A DNA stretch of 64,000 bases, from the NCBI GenBank assembly GCA_030549775.1, contig CM060177.1:64544638-64608637 (forward strand), given 5' to 3'. This DNA is from Tamarix chinensis (taxonomy: Eukaryota; Streptophyta; Magnoliopsida; Caryophyllales; Tamaricaceae). The notes under the pieces were generated by a model. The model saw nothing but the letters and a program-made list of their open reading frames with translations. It was not told where the DNA came from and made no database searches. Positions 35,531 to 47,990 of this stretch are shown piece by piece (the stretch's first letter is position 1; the number at the start of each line of letters is the position of its first letter). Made by a program: the position numbers and the translations under genes.

Positions 35531-37110
35531 CAATTTCATATTGATATTATTTGTATTGGTTAGTTATTTACAACTATGATTATGATTTATATTATTCTTG
35601 TAAATAACTTATTTCTCATTCATATTGATATTATTTGTATTTGTTAGTTATTTACAACTATGATTATGATTAATAATACTTTGTATTCATTATTAATTTA
35701 TAGTTACAATAAATACTATTCTAATTAATTAACATTTTAAAATTATACTTAAAATTATATGTATAAAATAATTACTTATAATTATGATTAATATTGTTTT
35801 TAATAATTATTAATTTATCATTTCAATCAATAGTTATTGATAATTAATTATAAAATATATTGATTATTTAATAATAATTATGACTAATAATATTTTACTA
35901 GTTATAATAAATAATTATATATAATATTGTTCTTATGAATTATTTCCTAATAATTAAAATTAATATTATTCTTATCAACAATGTGTTCATTGTCAAAATT
36001 AATATTATCTATATTTATTATTTATGATTATAATTAATAATATTTTTATTAATTATTATTATATTATAATTAAACTATATACAATTCTTATTATTTTGCT
36101 ATTAATAACTATAATAATGATTTAAGTATTGATTAATTAGTTATAATGATTAATATTTTTTTTAATAATTATTAATTTTCCATTACAATGTATAGTTATG
36201 GTTGTTTATTAATTAATTATAATTATAATGTTCACTCTTTGTATTAGTAATTTCATTACAATTAAAAATATGATCATTTAAATTAATAGTACTTGTACCG
36301 ATCAATTAGTTATTTATTATTATAATTAATACTAGTTTTGATTAATTATTAAATTATAGTTATAATAAATATTATTCTTATTAATTTTTGGTTCAAACTC
36401 AAATTAGTATTTTTCTTATTAATTAATTATTTATAACTCTCACTAGTTCTATTTTGAATAATTATTAGCTTATATCACTATTAGTATTTTTGCAATTATT
36501 TATGACGGTTGATATAATACATGTACCTTATTTAATTATAATTAAAACTCATAATATGTTTATGAACTAATATATATTATTTAATATTATTCTTATTTAT
36601 TGTTTCTTCATAAATATAATGAACAATATTTATAGTAATTTTGATTGATATTAATCATATAATAAACAATATAATTACAAATAAAATAGTTATTGTTTGT
36701 ATTGGTGAATCATTTATAATTACAAATAGTAATATTTTTATTAATTATTAATTTATAATTATAATTGATATAATAAACTATCTATGGTTATACTTTTTTA
36801 TATTTATTAATAATTTATGATTATGATTAATACCAAATTTATTATTTATTAATTTATCATTACAATGAGTATTATTTTTAATTAATTATTTTTAATTATA
36901 ATTAATACTAATTATGATGGTTATTTAATTATATTTAAGAATAATAATATTTTTATTAATTATTAATTTATAATTATAATTGATATAATAAACTATCTAT
37001 GGTTATACTTTTTTATATTTATTAATAATTTATGATTATGATTAATACCAAATTTATTATTTATTAATTTATCATTACAATGAGTATTATTGTTAAGTAA
37101 TTATTTTTTG
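35531..37110. repeat. AT-rich degenerate repeat region, continuation of the DNA left of the LINE
   Basis: Nearly pure A/T with recurring 'aattatgattaatattatt' words. Two direct repeats stand out. A ~90-bp unit near 35530-35620 is repeated immediately. A ~146-bp unit at 36731-36876 recurs at 36946-37091 almost unchanged (offset 215 bp). No coding sequence. Confidence 0.75.
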
Positions 37111-37151
37111 GTTTACGTCAGATTGATATCCTCCATTTTTTCCAAATGTAT

Positions 37152-37292
37152 TGAATAAATCTAACACAAGATAGATTGATTTATTAAATTACATTAGAAT
37201 AATCACTGAAATTCAATCTCAGGCTTGTTTCTTATCAATTAAATTCATACTTAGTAGTTTCCATCATTTTATTTTATTTTATTTTCCTATAG
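37152..37292 (+). repeat. ~140-bp direct repeat, copy 1
   Basis: Near-identical to 38096-38233 (offset about 944 bp; shared words 'acaagatagattgatttatt' and 'aggcttgtttcttatcaatt'). The second copy is followed by 'cctaagaatacgacctta', a texture typical of the end of Ty3/gypsy LTRs. The pair may be two LTR ends, or a duplication inside one LTR relic. Confidence 0.7.
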
Positions 37293-37381
37293 GGTTTTGA
37301 CCCATCCATTTCTAATTAATCTGTCTAGATATAAGCCAATATGGCCATGTAGAATTTTAGTGTGATTACCTAGTCTCTAAC

Positions 37382-37406
37382 CCCAACACGGCCTAGCCGT
37401 GTTGGG
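37382..37406. other. GC-rich perfect hairpin
   Basis: 11-bp arms CCCAACACGGC and GCCGTGTTGGG around a 3-nt loop (CTA). It is unusually GC-rich for its surroundings. A run of T does not follow, so a terminator role is not implied. Confidence 0.8.
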
Positions 37407-38095
37407 TGTTAGATTTTGTTTTCTCAATGCGATTTTAAAGAATTGGACAATTACATTCAATGGAGGATATTTACAGACTTATTCGAGGATGACTCAAGTG
37501 ATACATTTGGGGCTGGCCTTCCATCTCTTGGCTCTATAATTTCTCTTTGATTTTATCTCTCTTTTATGCAAAAACCCATTAGAATTGAACCACCATATTA
37601 AACACTATCTCTACAGTCTTATCTATTACATTCTTCTCTTTCTCATATACTATTATGTGTTTGATTTAATCATGATGCTTTATAATTTCAATTATGTATA
37701 TGTAATTAACTATTCTAGGATCTAATTAGGTTTGATTCGATTGTTGATTTGATGAATTGATTGAATTATTGTTGGAATTATTTGAATTATATTATTCAAT
37801 TTCTAGCATTTAATTAATTAGGGTTAGAACAATTGATCGCTATTGTAATCTAATTAGGTTGTTAATTAGGATTGAAATATTAAAATTAACATCAGAACTT
37901 AGCAACTAAATGGGAATTAATGACTCATGAATTTAGATTGGTGATTCTTGGGAATTAATTGAATTAGCTTGTTCTTAATGAGTTTAATTAGTTTTATAGC
38001 CATGAAAATAGGTTGTTAGATTTAATTGAGCATGCCTTTTGGTTGTTGAAATAGATTAATGGTTAATTTTACCTAATTTTTCCTATATTATTTAA

Positions 38096-38233
38096 TAAAC
38101 ATGACACAAGATAGATTGATTTATTAAATTACAGTGGAATTATCGCTGAAATTCAATCTTAGGCTTGTTTCTTATCAATTAAATTCATAATTAGTAGTTT
38201 CTATTGCTTTTTTATTCTATTTACCTATAGGGA
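38096..38233 (+). repeat. ~140-bp direct repeat, copy 2
   Basis: Partner of 37152-37292. Downstream (38234-38330) resembles the last part of a gypsy-type LTR, but no primer-binding site is visible. Confidence 0.7.
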
Positions 38234-38239
38234 ACGTAA

Positions 38240-39607
38240 TAAAACATAGTAGTTAACATCCCTAAGAATACGACCTTATTTTGCTACTATGACATCTGCA
38301 TACTTGTGGAGTTAAGCACACAACCGAATAACTAATTCACCATTTTATCAAAGTGTTTTGTTCAACAAAACTAATGGATTGATTTAGAAAAATTGATCGA
38401 CTGGTCTATAGAATAATTAACTGGTCTGGCTAAATTGATCGATTGACTTGTCGGGCCAAGTACTTATTGAAGCTTGATTTTCTGATAAATTCCTTGCATC
38501 AAAATGGAACTTTAATAATCTAACTACAAGATGTTATTGAGTGATTATTAAACATTTTTTATTGGTTATTCAGCTTTAGTTGGTGCCCTAAACATATTTA
38601 GTGGCTCGATTTTGATAGATGAGGGAGAGAAAGACCTCACTCTTGTCTTATTTTTCCTCTCTTGTCTGTAAGCCTCAGGTGGTATGCTTCAATTTCCAAA
38701 CTATCCCTGAACGGCTAGGATATGTCCTTCGTACATCGATCTTCTATTTTCCTTATTGTGTTTGATATTTTATAGATAAGCTTGACCTACATTCTCCAAA
38801 AAATCACCATTTGAGCTATGAAATAGGAGTAAACCTAGTTTTTATAAACCTACCTGTTCAAATAAAATTTAAAATGTAAAAATAGCATTTTTGATCTATT
38901 GCATAACCTCACTCATTCCTTAACTGATTGGTTTGCTATAAATAACCCCAAATTCCCCTTCTTCTCACCTTTCTTTCAGCCTCTAAAACATCTCAAATCT
39001 TGAGAGATTAATTTAATTTCCTCTCCACTTTGAGCTTATTTTTGAATTCCTTTTACTCTTCTGATCTTCTCCTTAGTTCCCTCTTTTTTATCCTTATGCA
39101 AGAAAGAGTTAGATTTAGAAGGAAGTTGACCTATTTTTAGATGAATCATTCTCTATTTTTCTTTTGAGAGTGGTATGCTCGTTTTCTTTTCTAATTTGAA
39201 ACTATTGATTTGTGAAAGTTATTTAATTATTTCATGTACATAATTTTTTATTTTCAAAGGTGTTGAAAGTTGATATCTTCCAACTTAAGTTTTTCATCTT
39301 TAGTAGGAAGCTTTGTTAAACATTAAGTAAGTTATTCTTACCTTTGAAATGTGGCCTGAATAAGCATGTGATGTGATGTACTCTACAATATGTTAATTTT
39401 GTATGCCTACATGCTATTTGGGCTTTCTAATTGATGTGTGTTGAATTAATTAAGAAGAGAAAATAGGGTTGATTTGCTTGAAAGTGAAGCACGGTTTAGT
39501 TTATGAGCTTTTTAAATATTTATAGTGTGCTATGGCATATTATGGTTTGGATGCGGTAAAATTTTAGAGTGTAAATCATGTGTAAAATGTTTGATATTTG
39601 TCGTGTG
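38240..39607. other. Non-coding region, no supported gene
   Basis: About 1.4 kb. 38360-38460 shares 'gatcgactggt'-type words with 16440-16640. 38930-39150 has a CT-rich leader-like texture. No protein domain was found. Confidence 0.4.
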
Positions 39608-39905
39608 TAGGGCTGTAAATGAGCCAAATCGAGACAAATACTCCTAAGCTCGGATTCGGCTCGTTTATATTTTTTGAAGCTCGAATATGGTTCGGGATCC
39701 TTTAAAGTTGGATAGGTCATGTTTGAATTCAGCTCGTTTGTGATTCACGAACTATTCGGCTTAGCTCATTTATATTAATCGAGCCTTTTGGGGAGCCAAA
39801 GTAGCCCATTTAAGGCTCATTTGGGCTCGTTAAAAGCTCGTTCAGGCTCGTTTAGAGTTTGTTTATAGCTCATTAAGGCTCATTTAAAAATGATATAGAG
39901 CCCTT
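39608..39905 (+). repeat. hAT-like terminal sequence (gctcg/gagcc-rich)
   Basis: Starts TAGGGCTGTAAATGAGCC and contains many 'ggctcatttgggctcgtt'-type words, a texture well known from plant hAT and MITE ends. No matching opposite end or clear 8-bp target duplication was found. It may belong to the same degraded element as the hAT transposase fragment at 42715-43376, though 3 kb separates them. Confidence 0.45.
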
Positions 39906-40277
39906 TAATAATTAAATATTTGACTTAATTCAGGCATAACTTATCTCAATTATAACCTGAGCCAATATTAACCTGTTTCAAAAAAAAAACCCTCATGCAC
40001 CCCTTACACACAAATTTGGGTGCAAATTGTCTCCCCAAAACTTGTATAATATTACAAAAAAATCCATAAAAATTAAATACAATAAGAGATGGAGTCATGT
40101 AGATACATCAATACCCATAAACAAAATGGCTTTAAAGTTCCATGATAAATTGCTCCATCATCCACATCCAATCTTCTCAAAACTGCACACGATACCAAAT
40201 TTCAGTAATTGTTGGCACCAAGGATATAAATAAGAATCATAGAATATTTATGCTAGACTATTTATGCTAGGTTGCTA

Positions 40278-40308
40278 TGAAAGGGACCTAATGTAATTGT
40301 TATTTGGT
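40278..40308 (+). repeat. 31-bp inverted repeat, left copy
   Basis: Perfect reverse complement of 42184-42214. About 100 bp away from each copy, and in the same orientation as each other, sits a related 'tcaaaactgcacacgatacca' word (40177 and 42213). The pattern suggests a rearranged or nested small transposon. Confidence 0.75.
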
Positions 40309-40375
40309 GATTATATTTATGAATGAGAACTAGAGTTTGTTAATAATATTGTAAGAATTTTATGGTTTACAGTAA

Positions 40376-40842
40376 ACTAGAGGAAGAGGAAGAGGAAGAT
40401 ATTGGCCCAAGATTATGTTAGTAGAAGTCATTTGAAATGATCTGTTATGATGTGTCAAACAGAGTTCAGTATTTAATGATACAAAGATCCCAGGAGCTGA
40501 TTTGATTAATTTGAAATTAAGTCTTAAGGCCTTCCTGAATGGCAAAATGGTCTTTCGGTTTGGTGAACAATTATCATGAAGAGATAATTCCTTCAATGAA
40601 CTGAAGCATGCCAACTCTTCTACAATGTTCTTTTTTGAAGACCATTGAAAAGAAATAGAAAAGCTAGGAGTATGGGTTTCACGAGCTAAGTCCCTAGCAT
40701 TCTATTGCTTCCCTAATGGAAAATGGAATTTGAGTTTGAACTTTGATGGACAATTACCTATCATAGAAGAGAGACCTGTGATGATATATGGTGTGAAGCA
40801 GAAGTTTGTATTGATGAAGTTGAATATAAAAGGATCCTAGTA
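40376..40842 (+). pseudogene. Unidentified coding relic
   Basis: One plus-strand frame stays protein-like for about 155 codons with only a few stops. It runs from RGRGRGRYWPKIMLVEVI through LINLKLSLKAFLNGKMVF and KEIEKLGVWVSRAKSLAFYC to FDGQLPIIEERPVMIYGV, then a TAG. Four in-frame stops interrupt it (two early, then after GEQLS and after FFEDH). The composition is globular and unlike the surrounding AT-rich DNA. I do not recognise the family. It may be a host gene fragment carried by a transposon, or a decayed element gene. A further protein-like stretch (41026-41097) could be another exon. Confidence 0.3.
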
Positions 40843-42183
40843 TTTAAAGATATTATACTTGAGGGTCAATAGTTTAATAGAGTTCAAGTGTTAATTAATG
40901 GTTGCATATCAAGAATATGTCTTTCAAAAATTTGATGTGTGAGAGCTCCTCTCCTCGTTTCATAATAAGTCAAACCATAAGCAGTTGATTATATGTTTTC
41001 TTTATTTTCCTGTTTTGTTTGTCAAGGATCTTACGGCTTCAATTTGTGGTACATTGAAGCATATAAGCAAGACATTGGATTTCTTGCTCTTTCAACTTAA
41101 CTCACATTGATGATACGTCATGCTAGGTTACTGGTAATTTGGCTACAGCAGGAAAGTATCCTAATGCATCTACAAGACTGCAACTTCATCTAGGAAAGAA
41201 AACAAAATATATCTGATTTCTTGATGCCAATTCAACATTCGGTCACCTTAAATGAAAGAATATGACAATGATACTTGAGCTCTACATCTTTTTGTTCATG
41301 TTACACCATTTTTAATTTGCTGTTAACCACTGCATATATCTTAGCTGTGTGATTGGCCAACCTGATTGATGATCGCAAACTAAAATATCCACTTATTAAT
41401 GTACCCCTTGTCTGGATCTACTTAAAAAGGTATTTATCCAAATAAGGTACTTCTTTTGGAAAAGTTTAGGCTGGAAGTTTTTGGAAATGGCAATTTATAT
41501 GGATAACTAATTTGTAAATGTTGCTCCAAACGATTGGTAGTTAAATGGGTAAAGAAAACTCAAAAGGCTAGAGAAGATTTTGAGAGGATCCAATAGTTGC
41601 ACCTTTCTCTAATGGCCTATTGCTCTTTAGTTATATCTCATTTTAGATTATCACCATTGAGGAATTTATAATACAATTTTAGTTAACATTTTCGTGATTA
41701 ATTATTTAAGAACAAGCAATATAAAATAATATATAAAAGAAGAAAGTAGATGTAACAATATAAAATCAATATAGATGAAGTAGCAACAAAAATACATAAT
41801 TAATTCTTTCATGAATGATAAATTAAGTTCATCATTAAAATTATATGGTTTTTGGTAAAATAGAGGGTATTGTGAGGGCCAAAGTTAACCCTAATTCATT
41901 TTGGTATCACAGCCAAAAACTTGTTCCATTATAGCCAATTTTGGTTAACTATGTTGTCACTTTTGGTGCTTCCAGTTTCCAGTAGAAAAATCTCCTCAAA
42001 AAAATAGAAGGAACCCAAGACATTGGTAAGGACCACTATAATCAGCTGTTATCTTCACTGATGAAACCCAACAACCATTATAAATGAAGACAAAAAATTG
42101 ATAAACTAAGACCTGTGATGAAGTCAGGCAAGATTTATAGGAGATAACAAGTGATATTAGACATCTTACCCTCTTATTAAAAT
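40843..42183. other. Non-coding region between the inverted repeats
   Basis: About 1.3 kb. It holds a possible extra exon of the relic (41026-41097) and a primer-binding-site-like word near 41904 with no supporting LTR. Nothing else was supported. Confidence 0.35.
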
Positions 42184-42214
42184 ACCAAATAACAATTACA
42201 TTAGGTCCCTTTCA
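42184..42214 (-). repeat. 31-bp inverted repeat, right copy
   Basis: Partner of 40278-40308, with exact complementarity over 31 bp. Confidence 0.75.
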
Positions 42215-42714
42215 AAACTGCACATGATACCATATTTATTAATGTAAACCTGATAATATTTACAACATTGAACAAAAACTCTATATATAAACTTACAAAT
42301 AGAATATTTTTAATGTCACCAAAGCACACTCAACAACATTAATGAGCTAGTTTTAGAAAACATACTAAAAGAAATCATAACTAGACTCTGATGGACAAAA
42401 AAAAAGGCGCGATCCACAACATGCAAAAACAACTTGAAATAGTCCCATTTAATAAAAATATCATTAATTAGTAATTTAGTATGTACAATTCAACAAATTA
42501 TTAAAATTATAGTCATCATAGAGGTAAGTACCTTATATTAGAACATTACCAACTAAATTATGGAAAATATATTTCTTGCACAGCTTCATATTCTTGTGTG
42601 TGTGCCTTTTTTTTTTAAAAAAAGGAAGCCAATAAAAAATATTAGTAGCTACACTTAAATTGAAAACATAAATTAACTAACTAAATTTAAATAATAGTAA
42701 AATAATTACCTTTT

Positions 42715-43376
42715 TCTTAGACAATTCATTATTACGAACCCAATCACCAGCGCAAAGTCAAATTTCAACCGTTTTGGCATCTAAAGAGGTTCGATATGTA
42801 TCAATCACCAACCCACCAACACTAAAAGCAGCTTCCAAAGCAAATGATATAGGAATCGATAAAATACTACGTGCTACTTGAGATAATATAGGAAAATTTA
42901 AGGTATTTCCCTTCCACTAGTCGAGTGCAGAAAAAGGAGAATATAAGACATCTTTAAACATATACACACCCTCCTCTAGGTATATCCAACTCTGATTTAC
43001 TCGATTGTTGGGTGCTAGCACTCATAACAAAATTTTCAAACCTTGATTTCCTAGATAATAATCCTTTCTCAATCACATTACTAGGCCCAACCTCACTAAT
43101 GTCCTTCTTCAATGCATTCTCAACACTACTCACATAATGTCTAGCATAACAATAAAAAATCTATCTATCTCAATGTTTTTTTCACCTCTCCAATATTTTT
43201 CTCAACATCAAATTGTTTATAAATGATAGGAAATGTATATTCACTCAAAATTATTTTGTGCCAAGGATCTAAAATAGAAGCAAGAGACATCAACATATTA
43301 CATTCACCCCAATACTTATCAAACTTTTCTTTCATTTTCATGGCCATTACTTGCATAAAAATGTGTTGTAAATGGG
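42715..43376 (-). pseudogene. hAT transposase C-terminal fragment
   Basis: Minus strand. 43165-43356 encodes MKEKFDKYWGECNMLMSLAS with ILDPWHK, the segment just before the hAT C-terminal domain. About 200 bp on, the dimerisation domain is readable: WKGNTLNFPILSQVARSILS, then IPISFALEAAFSVGG, then RTSLDAKTVEI and GDWVRNNE. In-frame stops occur just before WKGN (TAG) and after KTVEI (TGA), and the linker is degraded. The 5' part is missing because sequence joins repeat copy B at 43376. In intact hAT elements this domain mediates transposase dimerisation. Confidence 0.88.
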
Positions 43377-43498
43377 TTTGAACAACCTACTTATTAACTT
43401 ATATATTGCTATCTATAATGTTCATGTTATGTTAATAAGACCGATGAGTCTTGATTTATCTTATTCGTGTCTAGCATGAAATCTTGATATATTATATG

Positions 43499-45320
43499 TG
43501 GTGTGGTCGTAGCCAACACGCAATGTAAACACTATTGTTGACAATTGTAGTACTAGTAAATAAGTGTATCATTCTATACCGAGGATTGAGAGAGCTCACC
43601 TCTATTTAACTGGCTCAAAAATAATTAAAATAAAAACATTAAATCACATAAAATAAATAAATAGATAAGAAAAATACTAATAGGGTTTATTAATAAAAAA
43701 ATAATAAATAAAATAAATAAAATAAAATAATAAAAATAATGTATAAAAACAAATATAAATATGATATATATGTTAGGGAAATCTAAACCCACCACTAGAT
43801 TAGGTCAAAATATAGTAATAATTTTTAAGTAAATATTTAATCATGAGAAATAGATTGACTAAGTTATACATTAAAAGTAGGTCTATGCACCTTGTATTAC
43901 CTCCTTAAAAAAATTAATACGATAAAGCACCAATATTAATCCTATTAAATACTAGTAGTACAGTAGTAATAAGCGAATCTGATATTTAACTAGATTTAAT
44001 GCATTAAGTATAATTAAAAGGATGTCAATCTAAGTACCCAATCTAGTACACTAAGCATGTCTAGTTGTATTTTCCTTCTTTGACCCACATGTATCTAAAC
44101 GTTTTACTAATTTGGTTAGAATCATAAAACTATTAGGTAAATTGTTATCCAACCAAGCTACAATTTATATATATAAGTTCTAACATATTTATATGGTCAC
44201 TTAGCAGACAAATAATACTACATATTATCACTATGAGGAAACCAAAACAAGGCATGTACCATATAAATTACACTTGACAAAATTATATATATAAGCAATA
44301 ATAATTAAAATAGAGTCACAGAAAAATATTACAAAATAAAGAAAAATAATATCATATCTCAAACCATAATCTAGTGCTTTAGTCTATTCCCTGGCAATAA
44401 ATAATTAGTCAATCATAATGATTCAATTAAATATATATAAATATATATTAAATATATAAATTAAAAATAGAGAAAGAAGTAATTGGAATTAATTATGGAT
44501 GAAACATCAAAAAATTTATTCAGATAAAAAATTAATTAATTTGATGTGAAATAAATTTTTCGGTATCCCTTTTCTTCTTCTTTTCTTGTATGGTCTTAAA
44601 ATTCTGTGTTCTTTTACTTTTTTTTTTCTTTTTTTTCTTCTTCTTGTGCTTCGCTGGCACTTTCGGCTGACTGTTGTCAGCCCTCCTTCTCTCTCCTACG
44701 TCCTGCCTTTCTTTTCTTTCCGTGCCTTTTTTTTTTCGTGTAGCCTCCTCTCTATGGATGATCATGTTAGGCTTTCTGTACCTTAAAGCTGCTACTTTTT
44801 TGCCCCATCGATCTTCTCTCCTATGCTTCTACCCAGCTTTGAATTCTTTTTTTCTCTCTCTACTTTGTCGCCTCTCAATCTCCTTTTTCTTTATTTCATT
44901 TTCTATCATCCCCTCTCGATCTTGTTATCGTTCCTTTTTCTTTTTTTTTTCTCCTACATTGCTACTCTCTTTTTTGTTTCCTATCGTGCGTCTTCCTTTT
45001 ATTGTTGTTGTTGATCTCTTTATAATTTTTTCTTCTCCCGATCATCTCATTTGTTCCCAAGCCTTAGGCCTTCGGTCCTAGGACCGTTGGTCCAAAGGCC
45101 AAATTTTTTTTTACCTTATGCATTACCCGTAAAATAAGATTAGAGAAATTAATAAATAATCTTATATTCTTAATTTATTTAATTTATATCATTTTAGCTC
45201 AAATAATGTAATAATGATCACTTAAGCATAAAATCACAATTATTCACATATACTACTTAAATAAAATACCAAAAACTAATATTAAAAGGGTATGAAATAT
45301 GTTAAAATATGAACTCATCA
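43499..45320 (-). mobile_element. Solo LTR (family Y), copy B
   Basis: 1,822 bp, inverse of 13654-15460, flanked on both sides by ATATG (43494-43498 and 45321-45325). It occupies the same position relative to the surrounding repeat as in copy A, so the insertion predates the duplication of A and B. Small length differences include about 30 bp near 45060-45090 that copy A lacks. Confidence 0.88.
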
Positions 45321-45718
45321 ATATGATCATGATAGAGCATGTGTATCTATTTGTATAGCATTAACATGATATATGTTTAATTTGAACTCCATATTATGCT
45401 AGGACCTTATATGCTTGTCACTTTTATTGAGAAGGTAACCTGGATTACTTAGTACGAAGCGTATTGATGACCCTTTGTTCAGTCACTTGCTCCTTTCCAC
45501 AAGCAAAGGACCACATGCATGTTTGTTTGGATCACTGGTAGTGGGCGTACCTCATTTTGAGCTTATGGCCTAAGAGCGTGGATATCAAGAGTGTCTTTTT
45601 TGGTCCTCAATGGACCAGGGTTTGGGGTTGCGCCATATGGTTGCTTTCTATTATTATAATCTTGTACTTTAGTTTAATCTTCTTTCGTGTATTTAAATAT
45701 TCGGAGATTGTCAAGGTC

Positions 45719-45721
45719 TTA
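45719..45721 (-). other. Empty CACTA target site
   Basis: The minus strand reads tttacaaaGTAagacctt. In copy A the two halves are separated by the CACTA element and the GTA is duplicated. Confidence 0.95.
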
Positions 45722-46789
45722 CTTTGTAAACATTTTATTTACTATGTATAAATCATATTTCTTATGCACTCTACTTATATTTTGATATGTTTAGTTTCTA
45801 AGTATAATATCTAATATGTGACAAAATAACTAAAATACCCTTCTTACCTATTAAATTATCAAAATACACTATTTATTTATTAAATTCCTAAGTTACCCTT
45901 CTTACTTATTAAATTACCAAAATACCCTTTTTATTCATTAAATTACGAAGCTTCCCTTTTTAATTATTTATTTACCAAATTAATCCTTTATTGTGCTAAT
46001 TTACTAAAGTACCGTTCTTACTAAGTTACCATATTATCTCTTTTTATTCATAAAATTACCAATTTACCCTTCTTATGCCAAAAATTACTAAAATACCCCT
46101 AACATATAAAATGTTAATACCCATGGTCCACATGCATCATCTAACACCACCAACCATTATTATTCACTATTAATAGAAATTATCACCTACCACACACATG
46201 TATTTAGGCCACACCCATTTGTACAAGGAAATTTACTAAAATGCCCTTAGGGCTCATATTAACATTATTTCTACTACAAATAGCCATCTTGCTTACCTAA
46301 CATGTATATGTGTCTAATATCAACATTAATAACAAGTCTCATTTCTTAGCCATCATTTCTACACATGGCACATTTCATAATATAGCATGCTTTTCATTTC
46401 AACTACCAATATATGCTACAAATTATAATATGCTTAAAATCACATAATATGCACATAAATATATTTATAACCCTAATGTACTAACATACGTATATCCATA
46501 CATTTTAGTAGGGTATAATGGTTACCTTATTTTCAGCAATAATTAAACTTTATTGGTAACCCGATTAAAAGTTTAATCTTTGATTAGTAAAAATTTATAC
46601 GTAGAAATAATATCAAAACTAGCATATTAATAGTAGAAAATTAAAATAATAATTTTTTTTATCAAAAAGCTTAATAAATACATATTAATGCTAACTATAT
46701 TTATATCGCAAAAATTGGCTAAGTGAGCTTAAAATATGTAGCAAGTCTTATGTTGTATGAACAAAAATAAGGGAACTAAGGACAGAGAT

Positions 46790-47990
46790 AAAAGTTTAAG
46801 AAGGGGGAGGGGTGGTTTAGGCAAGGGATTGAGGGCTTCGATTAAGGGCTTGTGGAGGGGAGTGAGGGTGGATGCTGGGTGTTGGGAGGGTGGCAAAGTG
46901 TAGGTGGTGGTTGGGGGTTAGAGATCTACGACGGAGACGGCGGTGGCAGGGGCTGTAAAATGAGTGTATGGAAGGGAGAAGAAGAAGGAAGGAAAAAGAA
47001 GATTAGAAAGGAGGGTTCTATAGGGAGATTTAGGGCTAGGTGAGGTAGGGAGGTGGTAGGGGAGGTGTTAGATGGTGGACGAGCGGCTTTAGTAGCAGTA
47101 GAAGAGGGGAAATGGGTGGTGCAAGGTGGCGTGCAGGGAGGAGGGATGAGACGAGAATAAAAGAAAAAGGAAGGGAAATACGGGCCGCAAGGGTGTGTGG
47201 CAGCAGATAGGTGGTGCAGGGAGGAAGTAGAGGAGGCTAAGGGGTTGGTATGGTGGTTGGTTGGATGATAGAGGTGGCGGCTGAGGTTAGCGAAGCAAAA
47301 ATAATGGAGGAAAGGAGAAGGAGGAAAGAAGGGAGAAGAGAGGTTTTGCAGGGGAAGAAGGAGCTTGAGGAGGGAAAGAAATGGGTAGAGGAGAAGAAGG
47401 AAAAGAAGAGGGAGAGGAGGGAAGGTAAAGGTGTAGGCTTATGAGGTTGCAAGGGGCAAGGTTGTAGGTCGGGGTGTAGGGTGGCAGAGAAGGGAGAAGA
47501 GGAAAAGGGAAAGAAAAACAAAAGAATCCAGGGGGAGTTGTAGGGAGGTGTGTAGGGTTAAAAATGGAAGGGAATAGGATGGGAGAGAGAGGGAAGGTGC
47601 AGGTGTAGGGTTGTGGTTACAGGCAAGGTGTAGGGAAGGGATGGTATGGGGTGTTGTTTAGCTCAATATGTAGGGGCGAACGAAGAAGGAGGAGGAGGAG
47701 GAGGAGGGGGAAGAAGGCCGGTCAAGTGGGGAGGAAAGGTTGACAAGCAGGCTGACCCATGTGCACGTCGGAGAAGGGGGGAAGGAAGAAGGAGGTTAGG
47801 CTAACCCAACCACGGGGAGAAGGAAAGAAGAAAAATAAAGGAGGAATGGGGGACGGACAAGCATAGGGAGAAGAGAAGGTTAGTGGCCCAGTGGAGGGGG
47901 GCGAAGAAGCAACCTGGACTACCCAAGAAAAAGAAGAAAAAAAGAAAAAGGAGAAAGGAGGAAAAAGGATGAAGAAAAGGGAAAATAAAA
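46790..47990 (+). repeat. GA-rich low-complexity tract of copy B
   Basis: Inverse counterpart of the CT-rich tract of copy A. Lys/Glu/Gly-rich open frames on the plus strand are composition artefacts. Confidence 0.7.

Noticed and set aside
41904..41917. Primer-binding-site-like TGGTATCACAGCC
   Set aside because: No LTR with a convincing start and end was found upstream and no gag follows.
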